Below are positions 35,802 to 45,648 of a stretch of DNA of 64,000 nt, piece after piece. Source of the stretch: Promethearchaeota archaeon (GTDB taxonomy: Archaea > Asgardarchaeota > Lokiarchaeia > Sigynarchaeales > SOKP01). The notes beneath the pieces are model-generated. The model was not told the DNA's origin. It worked only from the letters and a program-made list of their open reading frames with translations, and did no database searches. The stretch spans positions 27,458 through 91,457 of the forward strand of contig JAHLWT010000159.1 of assembly GCA_019057775.1 (NCBI GenBank), read 5' to 3'. Within the stretch, counting starts at the first letter, position 1, and each line of letters starts with the position of its first letter. Position numbers and translations under genes: made by a program.

Positions 35802-36557
35802 TTAGATTAATGCCAAGATTTTTGTTTTTTCTAACCCATTAACAAATTTGGAAATTTTATATTGTATACAATCATTTTTTTGAATTATTTTTATAGCCCA
35901 ATTTGGAATAAAATTGTTGAATTTTACTTCCATTATACAAATTCCTCGCGGAACAACAAATTTAGATCCTCCTCCAAATCGAAGATCAAAATTATATTTT
36001 CGTACCATAATATTCGTATCGAAGGTTATTCTAAAAGTTTTTTCAACTTTTGAAAAATAAGGTTGTCTTTTATAGGATACAATACATTTAGGTTTTAAAT
36101 TATACTTCTTATATAAGAACCATATTTCTTTCAAGGTGTTTTTATCTTGTGCAGACGCTTCTTCATAAAACAATTTCGTTTCTTCATGATTGTTATCTAG
36201 AAGATTTATTGCACTTTCAAGAGGGACGTAAATTCTGCTCTTTGCAACGTTTTCTTTAATCTTCTTCTTAATCTCAATGAAGACATATTCCTGATTATCT
36301 TTAAAGAAATTTGGATAATATCTTATTCTTAATTTATGCCGGATTGCGATTCCATCTTTTTTTTCCAAAAAGGAATGATGGAAATTAGAATCGAAATATA
36401 AACTCCTTACCTCATAACCATAATTATTTTGAACGTATGGATCCAATTTCGTAAAAGGACGTACAAATGAGATTAAATTATCGCGTTCTCGTAGAGAGAT
36501 TTGATATTTTATCTCAAATCTGTTGAAGTATTTCTGGAATTTTCGGTAATTCTGGAT
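35802..36557 (-). CDS. VTC-domain protein (polyphosphate-polymerase-like), unusual start
   Basis: About 251 residues forming a VTC tunnel domain: YFNRFEIKYQISLRERD at the start, VRSLYFDSNFHHSF, IRHKLRIRYYP, VFIEIKKK, a MVRKYNFDLRFGG block and ICIMEVKFNNFIPNW. The basic strand residues that bind triphosphate are present. There is no usable ATG/GTG/TTG before the first strand: an in-frame ATG at 36572 is followed three codons later by TAA (36563-36561). ATC at 36557 lies 7 nt behind GGTG and would keep the whole domain. The first canonical ATG (36446) would lose the first strand. Alternatives are a frameshift in the six-A run or real loss of function. Confidence 0.78.
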   Translation of the reverse strand: MQNYRKFQKYFNRFEIKYQISLRERDNLISFVRPFTKLDPYVQNNYGYEVRSLYFDSNFHHSFLEKKDGIAIRHKLRIRYYPNFFKDNQEYVFIEIKKKIKENVAKSRIYVPLESAINLLDNNHEETKLFYEEASAQDKNTLKEIWFLYKKYNLKPKCIVSYKRQPYFSKVEKTFRITFDTNIMVRKYNFDLRFGGGSKFVVPRGICIMEVKFNNFIPNWAIKIIQKNDCIQYKISKFVNGLEKTKILALI

Positions 36558-36590
36558 TTTTTAACACCACATCGAATTATTATTTTTTAA

Positions 36591-39224
36591 TTAGGGGAGT
36601 TGGCTAATTACAAATTGTGTTCTTCCCTCTAAAAAGGTTAGAACACGAGATTTATCATAATAAAACCAACCTGGTTCAAAATTCAAAATCCATTCCCAGA
36701 TGGGATTTGGTAATGGATCCGTATAATGGAAGGGTAAAAAAACTGTTGGTTCGATGAAATCGAACCATTTTTCTATCTGCTCAACTAGTTTGGTCATGTT
36801 ATTGACAATTTTTTCATATGAATTTAAATATGGATCAATAAAATTTGAGTCGTTTATTAAATTATCCCAAAGGGGTCTAGGATCTGGTTCAATCAAAGCA
36901 TCAAAATATTCTTTATATCCTTCTAGTAGTGGAGCATATCGAAAGTCAGGAGAATATAGAAAGTATTTTCCGATTATAGACAAATTTGTCAGCATATTAA
37001 GACTCATTTCAATATCCCATGGTATAAACACGAAACCATAATTTGGATCAGAATATAAATAAAAGTTTTTAGGGTGAATTACATAATCATCCCAATTGCC
37101 TATAAAATTACTTACGGCTAAATATTTTGCTAATATTGCGATGCTAGTAACCTTTTGAATATTACTCCAGTTAAAATTAATAGAGTGGATAAAATCCTCT
37201 AAATCAGAATAGTCATCCTGTAATTTATTGGTTCTTAACTCATAAATTCGACGACCATCATAAGTTTTATATTCTTTTAAATCTGCTTTGTATTCGAGAC
37301 TGGCTGGAATATCTGTAGCTTTATATAAATTTCCCTCAGGATTTTTAAAATTGTAATTGAGAAATGTTTTGTCTATATCTTCTGTGAGTAGATATAATCC
37401 TTTATATTCTTTAGGTTTAACAATATTACCACTTTCATCTGTCTCAGTTATATATAGTTTTGCCCAACTAACTCTTGGACAAGGATATCCGAGAATCTTG
37501 TAGATTGCATAGCCAGTAACTTCATTCATTAGTGAGAAATCAGTTGGTGCTGCCCGTAAATTCAACCTTCTTAAACCAAGAAATCGTCGATTTAAATTTT
37601 CAGGAATATATTCATATAGGTCTTCCCCATATTGGTCTTCCCCGATATACATTTCAGTCTCACTGAATTTCATTTTAAAAGAATCTTTGGGATAGTTCTT
37701 ATTAGCACGAATTCGAAACCCTATGTTATCCATTGAGAAACCATCAATTGAAATATCCGCAGGCATATATCTGCGTTCATTCGAGCTAACCGTGTCTCCC
37801 ATACGATATATCATATCATATAAATAATCATCCTGAATAACAACGCTAACCTCATGAATTTTTTGAGTCGAAAATAGGAGTGATGATTTAAAATAACGTC
37901 TTCTTGCTGCGGAGCTAGAAAACCCAAATATCTCATCATCCTCTCGAAATGGTGATTTAAAGTTATCTTTAAAAATATCACCTTGCTTATCGAAAATGTC
38001 GTCAAGTAAATTTAACCTATTAAAAAACCAACTCTCAATTGCATCCTTAATAGCATAGACATCATCAGTAGGGGTTCGAAGAAGGGTGTTTAGAATTGCT
38101 GAGTAAAGATCGTTGATATAGTCATTAATAATGTGTGATTGCCATACATGTGAGCGAACATAACTCCAACGATTTTTAATTTCTGATATAAATTCATCAT
38201 TTATTGAAGAGTTGATCGGAAACAGTAATCTCTGGTATAGTTTACTCCAACAAACAGAATCTATCTCATTTTGAGTTTCATTTAACCAAATACTATTAGG
38301 AATCGAACCATCTTTGGAGAATCCCCAACTTTGGTCGAAATTCCATGGGAGAATAGAGAATTTTACAGGTTTTTTCTCGTTATATATTAAATAAAATGAA
38401 GATCCTTCAATAATTTCATGTCCCGTAAATAGTCCAAATAATAGATTATCGATAATTTCGCTTTTTTCGAAAATCGTAAAAATACCATGTTGCTCACTAA
38501 AAAAATCTTCTTCTGATGTATTTTGTATTAATTGGGTAAGATTAATGGGTATTTGAGAAAAATCACCAGTATCTGGGTGTAATTGTTCCCATGGAGAGCT
38601 TGTAGCATTATGGATAGTAAAAAAATCACCATCCCAATTAGTTGCCTTAAAAATCATACCATTTTCTTGATCCAAATTCATCAATTTTCTATCTACTCTC
38701 TCTGAGAGCAAGTAAATGCCCTGATAGATCCCGTTTATATGAAGTTCTACTAATTTAGAATGTGGTAGGAGATAATAAGGATCATTTTCTTTTAGCATGT
38801 TATAGATATCAAACGCCATTTTTGTTCTGAGCGAATCTATATTTTTTCCCTGAGGTAATAAAAGCCAATCGTCGTCGTCTCGTATCTGGAAGAAATTTTC
38901 CGGTTGGAATAACTCAAAAGAAAAACCCCCGTCGGAATTCCTTTTCCTAATATTAGCACCTAAATATCTCTCTGCCCAATTAGATCCTAAAAATTCGTAA
39001 GAAACAGGAGATAATTTAATAAAACATTGCTGGGATGATTTTGTTATTTCACTTGAAACTTCGATATTAATCTGTGGAACAACAGGGGAATATGTTATTG
39101 AACCTAAACTGTCTTGATATGAAAAATAGGCGAAAGATGAAATTGTAATAATTGAAATAATAACAAAGGGTAGAAATTCTCTTTTAATTCTAGAAGGTTT
39201 TAATTTTTCGAGTAGGTCTGACAT
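36591..39224 (-). CDS. CotH-kinase-family protein with two CotH domains (copy 1)
   Basis: 877 residues, one N-terminal membrane anchor (residues 20-35) so the rest is extracytoplasmic. Two CotH-like domains in tandem. The first (about 50-420) has GSNWAERYLGANIRKRNSDGGFSFEL, LHINGIYQGIYLLSERVDRK and ILPWNFDQSWGF. The second (about 450-800) has GFRIRANKNYPKDSFKMKFSE, LGLRRLNLRAAPTDFSLMNE, YKGLYLLTEDIDKTFLNYNF and FIPWDIEMSLN. In both, the acidic W-N/D-x-D/E block is the putative metal site. CotH proteins are atypical secreted protein kinases. Paralogue at 39362. Confidence 0.85.
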   Translation of the reverse strand: MSDLLEKLKPSRIKREFLPFVIISIITISSFAYFSYQDSLGSITYSPVVPQINIEVSSEITKSSQQCFIKLSPVSYEFLGSNWAERYLGANIRKRNSDGGFSFELFQPENFFQIRDDDDWLLLPQGKNIDSLRTKMAFDIYNMLKENDPYYLLPHSKLVELHINGIYQGIYLLSERVDRKLMNLDQENGMIFKATNWDGDFFTIHNATSSPWEQLHPDTGDFSQIPINLTQLIQNTSEEDFFSEQHGIFTIFEKSEIIDNLLFGLFTGHEIIEGSSFYLIYNEKKPVKFSILPWNFDQSWGFSKDGSIPNSIWLNETQNEIDSVCWSKLYQRLLFPINSSINDEFISEIKNRWSYVRSHVWQSHIINDYINDLYSAILNTLLRTPTDDVYAIKDAIESWFFNRLNLLDDIFDKQGDIFKDNFKSPFREDDEIFGFSSSAARRRYFKSSLLFSTQKIHEVSVVIQDDYLYDMIYRMGDTVSSNERRYMPADISIDGFSMDNIGFRIRANKNYPKDSFKMKFSETEMYIGEDQYGEDLYEYIPENLNRRFLGLRRLNLRAAPTDFSLMNEVTGYAIYKILGYPCPRVSWAKLYITETDESGNIVKPKEYKGLYLLTEDIDKTFLNYNFKNPEGNLYKATDIPASLEYKADLKEYKTYDGRRIYELRTNKLQDDYSDLEDFIHSINFNWSNIQKVTSIAILAKYLAVSNFIGNWDDYVIHPKNFYLYSDPNYGFVFIPWDIEMSLNMLTNLSIIGKYFLYSPDFRYAPLLEGYKEYFDALIEPDPRPLWDNLINDSNFIDPYLNSYEKIVNNMTKLVEQIEKWFDFIEPTVFLPFHYTDPLPNPIWEWILNFEPGWFYYDKSRVLTFLEGRTQFVISQLP

Positions 39225-39361
39225 ATTAAACTTTCAATTTTTTAAAGCATTTGAAAAATAAATAGATATCTGTCCTGGCTACTTTTTGACTATAATGTAA
39301 ACGATTAAAATATTTCTGATGTCTTTGAATTTTTCACACCTTTTTTCTTATATATTAAAAT

Positions 39362-42025
39362 TTAGGGTAATTGGTCTTTTACATATTGAGTCCTTTCAGT
39401 TAAAAAGTTTAAAACTCGAGATTTATCATAATTAAACCAACCGAAATTGATTTGGGTTGGGTACCATTCTAAATAAGTATAAGGATCTGTAAAACTAAAT
39501 GCTTCTAGGACTGCTGGTCTGATAAGTTCAAAATTGTTATTTATTAGATCAATTAACTCTGTCGCGTTACTTACAATTTTTCCATGAGCATTTAGATAAG
39601 CATCTATAAAAGCTGAATCATTTATTAAATTATCCCAAAGAGGACGTGGATCAGGAGAAATACCTGCCCACTCAGATATTCCATCAAACCATCCCTTATA
39701 GCCTGATAGTAATGGAGCATACCTAAAATCGGGAGAGAAAGGCTGCGCAGATCCAATTATTGAAAAATTAGTTCCCATGTTTAGGTTCTGTTCAATGTCC
39801 CATGGTAAGAACACAAAACCTACATTAGGATCAGAATATAAAAAATAATTATGGGGAAGAAACACATAATCATCCCAATTACCTTGAAAGTTACTCGCAG
39901 CAAAATACCTTGCTAGAAGATCCATATTGGTGGTCTCCTGTAAGTTGCTCCAATTATAATTTATGGTATAAGCGAATCTTTCTAAGTCAGAATAATCATC
40001 TTGTTCTTCATTAGTCCTCAATTCATAAACTCTGCGATTATCCCATGTTAAGTAAGCTTTTAAATTTGCTTGATATTCGAGGTTAGCTATAAGATCAGTT
40101 GTTTTATAAAGATTTCCTTCAGGATTTTTAAAATTGTAATTGAGAAATGTTTTGTCTATATCTTCTGTAAGCAAATATAATCCTTTATACTCTTTAGGTT
40201 TGACGATATTCCCGTTTTCATTTATTTCAGTAATATAAAGTTTCGTCCAACTAATTCTTGTATGCGGCATTCCGAGAATTTTATATATTTCATATCCTGC
40301 CACTTCATTCATGAATGAAAAATCAGTTGGAGCTGCGCGTAGATTTAACCTTCTTAATCCAAGAAACCGACGATCTTTATTTTCAGGAATATTTTTATAG
40401 AGGTTATTTCCAATATAAAATTCAGTTTCACTAAATTTTAATTTGAAAGAATCTTTAGGATAATTTCTATTATAATTCTCCCGAATCCTAAATCCAACAT
40501 TATCCATTGAATAGCCATCCATAGAAATGTTAGAAGGCATGTAGAGTCGTTCATTCCAGCGAAATTCGTCAAACTTACGAAGGATCATATCTTTAAAATA
40601 ATCCCTCTGAATCACTATGCTTACTTCATGAATTTCTTGAGTTGAAAAGAGAGAAGATGATTTGAAATAGTGTCTTCTTGCACTTGGGCTTGAGAATCCA
40701 AATACTTCCCGATTTGCTCTGTAAGGTGATTCCAAATCATCAATAAAAATTGTGTGTTTATCGTTAAATATTCCATCGAGTAAGTTACCCCGGATTATTA
40801 ACCAATTTCTAATATTCTCAGCGAGATTAAGCACTAAGTCATCATTATTGCTAGTTCGAGTAATTATATTCTGAATTAATGAATAAAGATCATTGAAATA
40901 TGAAATAATGTTATCCGATTTCCAAAGATTAGTACGAATATTATTCCAACGACCTTTAATTTCTGTTATAAATTTATTATTAATTGTAGAATTCTTAGGA
41001 AACAATAATCGATAATACAGTTTGCTCCAAACAACAGAATTGATTTCATTTTTCTCTCCATTTAACCACAGATCTAATGGAATAGCACCATACTTATAAA
41101 AACCAAAGCTTTGCTCAAAATTCCATGGGAGGATAGAGATTCCTGGGTCGATGTCATGATTGCGTATTAAATAAAATGAAGATCCCTCAATAATCTCATG
41201 TCCTATGAATAATCCAAATAATAAGTTATCGATTATCGAATTTTTATCGAAGATCGTAAAAATACCATTATCTTCATTGAAGAAATCTTCCTCTGATGCA
41301 TTATGAATATATTGTGTAAGGTATAAAGGTACATGAGAAAAATTAATTGCATTTGGGAATATTTGCTCCCATTGAGAATCAGTACTATTAGGATTAGTGT
41401 AAAAATCACCTTCCCAATTTGAAGCCTTAAAAATCATATCATTTTCTTCAATATTAACAAAATTTTCTTGATTTAAATTCATCATTTTTCGGTCTATTCT
41501 CTCAGAAAGCAAGTAAAAACCTTGATATTTACCATTTATATATACTTCTGCAAGTTTAGAATTAGGAAGCCTATAATTTGAACCATTTTCTCTCAACATG
41601 TTATAAATGTCAAAAGCCATTTTTCCCCTAAGTGCATCTAAATTATTTCCAGGGGGCAAGAGAAGCCAATCATCATCAGTACGAATATCAAAGAGATTCT
41701 CATTTTGGTATAATTCAAAAGAAAATCCGCCATCAGCATTTCTTCTTCTAATATCAGCAACTAAATAACGATTTGCCCAATTTGATTGCATAAATTCAAA
41801 AGAAATAGGTTCAAATTTTATAAAACATTGTTGTGAGGAATTAGATATCTCATCCGAAATTTCAATGTTTATAGTTGGAATTTCTGGAGAATAAATTATT
41901 GATCCTGTACTATCTTGATATGAAAAATATATGAAAGATGATATGGTAACAACCGAAATTATTATAAAAGGAATTAATTCTCGTTTAAGCCTTGATGGTT
42001 TTAATTTCTCAAGTGAATCTGACAT
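39362..42025 (-). CDS. CotH-kinase-family protein with two CotH domains (copy 2)
   Basis: 887 residues, tandem duplicate of the gene at 36591; the N-terminal anchor and both CotH domains align throughout (for example FRIRENYNRNYPKDSFKLKFSE, RRFLGLRRLNLRAAPTDFSFMNE and YLLTEDIDKTFLNYNF). Sequences differ enough to show an old duplication. First gene of the cluster 42025-35006 reading CotH, CotH, VTC, DUF4956. The gap to the next CotH gene is 137 nt. Differences concentrate in loops, so both copies look functional. Confidence 0.85.
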   Translation of the reverse strand: MSDSLEKLKPSRLKRELIPFIIISVVTISSFIYFSYQDSTGSIIYSPEIPTINIEISDEISNSSQQCFIKFEPISFEFMQSNWANRYLVADIRRRNADGGFSFELYQNENLFDIRTDDDWLLLPPGNNLDALRGKMAFDIYNMLRENGSNYRLPNSKLAEVYINGKYQGFYLLSERIDRKMMNLNQENFVNIEENDMIFKASNWEGDFYTNPNSTDSQWEQIFPNAINFSHVPLYLTQYIHNASEEDFFNEDNGIFTIFDKNSIIDNLLFGLFIGHEIIEGSSFYLIRNHDIDPGISILPWNFEQSFGFYKYGAIPLDLWLNGEKNEINSVVWSKLYYRLLFPKNSTINNKFITEIKGRWNNIRTNLWKSDNIISYFNDLYSLIQNIITRTSNNDDLVLNLAENIRNWLIIRGNLLDGIFNDKHTIFIDDLESPYRANREVFGFSSPSARRHYFKSSSLFSTQEIHEVSIVIQRDYFKDMILRKFDEFRWNERLYMPSNISMDGYSMDNVGFRIRENYNRNYPKDSFKLKFSETEFYIGNNLYKNIPENKDRRFLGLRRLNLRAAPTDFSFMNEVAGYEIYKILGMPHTRISWTKLYITEINENGNIVKPKEYKGLYLLTEDIDKTFLNYNFKNPEGNLYKTTDLIANLEYQANLKAYLTWDNRRVYELRTNEEQDDYSDLERFAYTINYNWSNLQETTNMDLLARYFAASNFQGNWDDYVFLPHNYFLYSDPNVGFVFLPWDIEQNLNMGTNFSIIGSAQPFSPDFRYAPLLSGYKGWFDGISEWAGISPDPRPLWDNLINDSAFIDAYLNAHGKIVSNATELIDLINNNFELIRPAVLEAFSFTDPYTYLEWYPTQINFGWFNYDKSRVLNFLTERTQYVKDQLP

Positions 42026-42310
42026 ATAAACATCAAACTGATTTAAGAAATCTTAAGAAGATAAGAAATAAAAAAATAACTAAATCCTAAAATCTGTTAA
42101 GATATATCATCAACATCAATTTGAGATTAAACTATGCGAATAGAGGAAATTGGTTTTGGTTTTGATTTTGTCCAAAAATCTTTTGGATCTTAGAGAAGAA
42201 ATATATATATTATTGAAATTATCATTTAGAAAACCGTTTAAATTATCAATAAAAATAATAGTTAGATTAATTAATTGGATTAACAATTCAGTTATGAGTA
42301 GAAGTGCTTA

Positions 42311-43990
42311 ATGTCAAGGTTAAAAGGAGCAAGTTCTGATAAAAAAAGAAAGATAGGATTGTTAATAAGTCTATTAATTATTGGTATTGGGGTTGTACCT
42401 CATGTCATCTTAGTTTTTATTTCCGATTCATATAATTCATACACGATGAAACCATTATCTCTTGAATCTGAGGATGGAACATATATTAGTGCATGGATGT
42501 ACACTCCCGTAGGAGAGAAAAATCATGCGGGGATAGTTGTTGGTCATCATTTAAGCGGGAGTAAACTCCATACTCACCCTTTAAGTTCTGAACTTGCCAA
42601 AGCTGGTTTTACTGTAATAAATCTGGATTTTCGTGGTCACGGGGCATCTGGGGGTATCTTTGGTCGGAGTTTTTTGTTTGATATGTTAGCTGCTGTTGAC
42701 TATATTGAAAATGATTTGACATATATTACTGAAATTGGACTTGTTGGGCATTCATATGGAGCTCGAATGGCAATAAAATTAGCTAAGCTTAATTCAAGCC
42801 GAATTAACGCAACTGTATCAATAGGAAATATACCTACCAACATTATAGGCATTTCAAATCTTTTAGTAGCAGTTAGTCTTAGTGAACCTTCTATAAATAA
42901 AGATTATCTACTTGGTGTCTTGAGGGGATATACCGGACAAGAATATGTTGAATTTGGTAAACAATATGGAAATTGGGCTACTGGCAATAAGATTATGATG
43001 GTTGTGAGCTCATCTACACATTTATTTGAAGTTATAGATCCCTCTATTATTTACCATACTGTTCAATGGTTTAAGCAAGCTTTAAACTCCGAGATAGCAA
43101 GTAATGTTATCATAACTGCACCAACTTCTCAAATATTTTCCTATATCTCTTGGTTTGGTATCATTGCGCTTGTTTTTGTACTTATCGTTTATCTTAGTGA
43201 TTATCTTTTTAAGCGTAAAACTTGTTATCCGGAAAGAAAGATACTAAAAGACATTGGAGAATTTTCAATTGGTTACTTAATGAAACGTTATATGATTTAT
43301 GTAGTGTTAATAGGTGTTATATCTTTATTTCTATGGGAATTATCAATGGATGGGATTATACCATCCTCAACAGTAAATTCAAAAATAATACTTTTAATTG
43401 GGAATGCAATTGGTACAATTTTTGTATATGTATTCTTAATTTTATGGCGAAAAAAGCACTCTATTAAAGGTTTTTCCTTAAAAATTAAGGGAATGTCATC
43501 AGTGAATCCAAGATTTTCGTTAATCTATGGATTTATTTCTTCTCTATTGATAATTTCAGCCATGGCTGTAGGCTGGCATTGGTCCATCAAAAATATTCAA
43601 GCATCTGCCAATGATTTTGTAAATATAATAGGATTAACGCTTATCTGCTTCCCCTTTTTTTTTATAAAAGAATTCTATTTTAGGAATGTTCAGGGGTGTT
43701 TAAAAACTTCAAGGCGGTCTATTGAATATTTTTCTATGGTTTTTATAGGGATATTTATGGATAATTTCCTTCTATGTGGAGTCATATTTTTGAAATACGC
43801 TAATTTGTTTTATATGCCAATTAATTCGCTGTATGTATTTGGATTGATGATTTTTTCAATTATTCATCAGTTCACTACAACTTGGGTTTATATGTGGTCT
43901 GGTAGGAACATCTTAGGTTCTACAACGTTTTTAAGCATTTTCTTCGCGTGGATGTCTATTATTTTTCTCCCCTCCTTTGGATTTCTATAA
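42311..43990 (+). CDS. Alpha/beta hydrolase fused to a multi-pass, CPBP-like membrane domain
   Basis: 559 residues. One N-terminal membrane helix, then an alpha/beta-hydrolase domain (about 45-260) with DFRGHGASGG and nucleophile elbow GLVGHSYGA (Ser), plus an acid/His pair later (THLFE region). Residues 275-559 contain about eight membrane helices. The stretch KEFYFRNVQ and IFSIIHQF echo the E-E-x-x-x-R and F-x-x-x-H motifs of CPBP/CAAX proteases, but the first Glu is Lys. The fusion is clear; the CPBP assignment is weak. Confidence 0.7.
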   Translation: MSRLKGASSDKKRKIGLLISLLIIGIGVVPHVILVFISDSYNSYTMKPLSLESEDGTYISAWMYTPVGEKNHAGIVVGHHLSGSKLHTHPLSSELAKAGFTVINLDFRGHGASGGIFGRSFLFDMLAAVDYIENDLTYITEIGLVGHSYGARMAIKLAKLNSSRINATVSIGNIPTNIIGISNLLVAVSLSEPSINKDYLLGVLRGYTGQEYVEFGKQYGNWATGNKIMMVVSSSTHLFEVIDPSIIYHTVQWFKQALNSEIASNVIITAPTSQIFSYISWFGIIALVFVLIVYLSDYLFKRKTCYPERKILKDIGEFSIGYLMKRYMIYVVLIGVISLFLWELSMDGIIPSSTVNSKIILLIGNAIGTIFVYVFLILWRKKHSIKGFSLKIKGMSSVNPRFSLIYGFISSLLIISAMAVGWHWSIKNIQASANDFVNIIGLTLICFPFFFIKEFYFRNVQGCLKTSRRSIEYFSMVFIGIFMDNFLLCGVIFLKYANLFYMPINSLYVFGLMIFSIIHQFTTTWVYMWSGRNILGSTTFLSIFFAWMSIIFLPSFGFL

Positions 43991-44100
43991 ACATCTTTTA
44001 TTTTAAAAGTTAAATAAAGCTTTAAATAATTGAAATATTAACAATGTTTAACTGAATGTAATAGTTCTTTTATGAGAAAACTAAATTTTGATAAATATTT

Positions 44101-44991
44101 ATGAAGATCTTAAAAAATAGATATATATTATTACTTATTTCATTCCTAATCTCTTCTTATTTTATTAATTTTAATAGAGTCAATGCTCTTAATTCATCTA
44201 CAGTGTACTCAAAACAACACCCTATATTATTTCTCCATGGGTGGACTGGTGATAGTACTAATTGGAACCAGATGAAAGGTCGCTTTATTAATGATGGGTG
44301 GTCTTCATCAGAATTATATGCTTATACTTTTAATAATACTGCGGATTATTCAAATGAAGGCAACATACAAAATGCGAATGAGATAAAACAATGGGTAGAC
44401 AATATTTTAAACGGTATTGGAGCTGAAAAAGTAGATCTTGTATGTCATAGTATGGGAGGTATTAGCAGCAGGTACTATATTAAGTTTTTGGGAGGATTAA
44501 ACAAAGTTGATGATTACGTATGTATGGGGAGCCCACATCATGGAGTAGCTGAAGGTACTAAAGTTTTTAATTCCAGTTCCACATTTTTAAATAGTATAAA
44601 CGATGGCGATGAAACTTCAGGCGGTATTTTAAATGATACAATTGGATCTCGAGTAGATCCTATTGGAGGAAGTACCTATAACAGCACTCATGTCCCAGGA
44701 AATACCAATTATACCTCAATTTATAGTACTGGAGATACTATATGTGCTCCTTATATAACTTCAAAACTTGATGGAGCAAATAATATAAAGGTAGAGGGAG
44801 TAGGTCATGTTAATTTAATTTTCTTTTATAATATCTACGACTTAGTTAAAGATGCTGTATATGATGGTATCACAGAAAGCAATAGTACTGGTGTTTCAAT
44901 CTCAGGATACGATCTTCTATTAACTTCTAGTGTAATTCTAATTGTTATAATAATTTGGATTAAAACTAGAATAAGAATTAAGAAAGTTTAA
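44101..44991 (+). CDS. Secreted lipase-like alpha/beta hydrolase with C-terminal anchor
   Basis: 296 residues. Signal peptide (residues 5-28), mature core with HPILFLHGWTGDSTNW (oxyanion HG), VDLVCHSMGGISSRY (G/C-H-S-x-G nucleophile Ser), a GSPHHG block, acidic DTICAPY and the terminal VGHVNLI histidine. A membrane helix near 275 is followed by a basic tail. Resembles LipA/triacylglycerol lipase-like proteins, outside-facing and anchored. Confidence 0.85.
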   Translation: MKILKNRYILLLISFLISSYFINFNRVNALNSSTVYSKQHPILFLHGWTGDSTNWNQMKGRFINDGWSSSELYAYTFNNTADYSNEGNIQNANEIKQWVDNILNGIGAEKVDLVCHSMGGISSRYYIKFLGGLNKVDDYVCMGSPHHGVAEGTKVFNSSSTFLNSINDGDETSGGILNDTIGSRVDPIGGSTYNSTHVPGNTNYTSIYSTGDTICAPYITSKLDGANNIKVEGVGHVNLIFFYNIYDLVKDAVYDGITESNSTGVSISGYDLLLTSSVILIVIIIWIKTRIRIKKV

Positions 44992-45025
44992 TGGAAAAAA
45001 AAAAATTGTTTTAGACATTTTAATT

Positions 45026-45196
45026 TCACCTGCATTCCTTACAAACTGCCACCGTGCTATTAAAATCTAATTTGATAAGTTTACCGCACTTCAAACATTT
45101 TATTTTAATTTTAGCCATTCTTGTACTGTCTCCACTATTATAGTGTAGATTATTTCCTGCTGAATCATTTTTAAATATAAATAATCTTTTCTTCAT
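45026..45196 (-). CDS. Mini zinc-ribbon protein 1
   Basis: 56 residues from ATG 45196 (GGGGT about 8 nt upstream); an internal ATG at 45118 would give 30 residues. The C-terminal CLKCGKLIKLDFNSTVAVC-x2-C is a CxxC...CxxC zinc ribbon. The same ribbon occurs in the next gene (45426-45521), with LIKLDF / EIKLDF shared. The N-terminal extension is polar. Function unknown; likely part of the same mini-protein island. Confidence 0.6.
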   Translation of the reverse strand: MKKRLFIFKNDSAGNNLHYNSGDSTRMAKIKIKCLKCGKLIKLDFNSTVAVCKECR

Positions 45197-45270
45197 TTTT
45201 CTTTACCCCTTTTCTTCTTCTTATTTATTAGTTATTTTTTTCTATACTATTAATTAGAATTTTTAATATG

Positions 45271-45343
45271 CTACGTAGTTCCTAGAAGCGTTCACTTCTA
45301 TGAGTTTTACGTAGTTCCTAGGAGCTTTTGCTTCTAGGAGGTT
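45271..45343. repeat. Tandem 36-nt repeats, each forming a hairpin
   Basis: Two copies of TACGTAGTTCCTAG-rAGC followed by an inverted arm. Copy 1 pairs TAGAAG/CTTCTA around a 6-nt loop. Copy 2 pairs CCTAGGAGC with GCTTCTAGG around TTTT (9 bp with one G-T). They lie between the two zinc-ribbon mini-genes, in the leader of the downstream one. Confidence 0.7.
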
Positions 45344-45425
45344 TATTCAAAATGGAATAGAAAAACTTTTTTGATAATAAGTGAGTTGGTAAAATTTATT
45401 AAAAAAAATTTTAGAATTGGATTTA

Positions 45426-45521
45426 TTATGCGCAACTCCTGCAAATTGCCCTTGTATCCATGAAATCAAGTTTTATTTCCTTACCACAATTCATACAGTT
45501 TATTCTTATTTTCTTTTTCAT
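45426..45521 (-). CDS. Mini zinc-ribbon protein 2
   Basis: 31 residues: KKKIRINCMNCGKEIKLDF then AICRSCA, two CxxC pairs for one zinc. ATG at 45521 follows a TAA stop and has AGAGGGA upstream. Conserved with the C-terminal half of the protein at 45026, which argues that it is translated. It may bind RNA or be a subunit of a larger complex; not known. Confidence 0.6.
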   Translation of the reverse strand: MKKKIRINCMNCGKEIKLDFMDTRAICRSCA

Positions 45522-45534
45522 TTAAATCCCTCTT

Positions 45535-45609
45535 TTAAATAGAAGTCATTTTTTGAGCTTCTTCTGGAGTATTTTTAATTATGATTATCTTTTCAGGTTC
45601 CTCAAGCAT
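45535..45609 (-). CDS. 24-residue mini-protein
   Basis: MLEEPEKIIIIKNTPEEAQK-type peptide of 24 residues. The support is a strong SD (AGGAGGT) 7-8 nt before the ATG and its position in line with the other mini-genes, with a 13-nt gap to the zinc-ribbon gene at 45521. A strand-turn-helix composition. No homologue known to me. Confidence 0.45.
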   Translation of the reverse strand: MLEEPEKIIIIKNTPEEAQKMTSI

Positions 45610-45648
45610 GTTTGATTAACCTCCTATAGTATAATTATCAGGTAATTG

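Noticed and set aside
36570..36590. Intron in the VTC leader
   Set aside because: Only a single-base frame problem is present; no hairpin with bulges spans the region.
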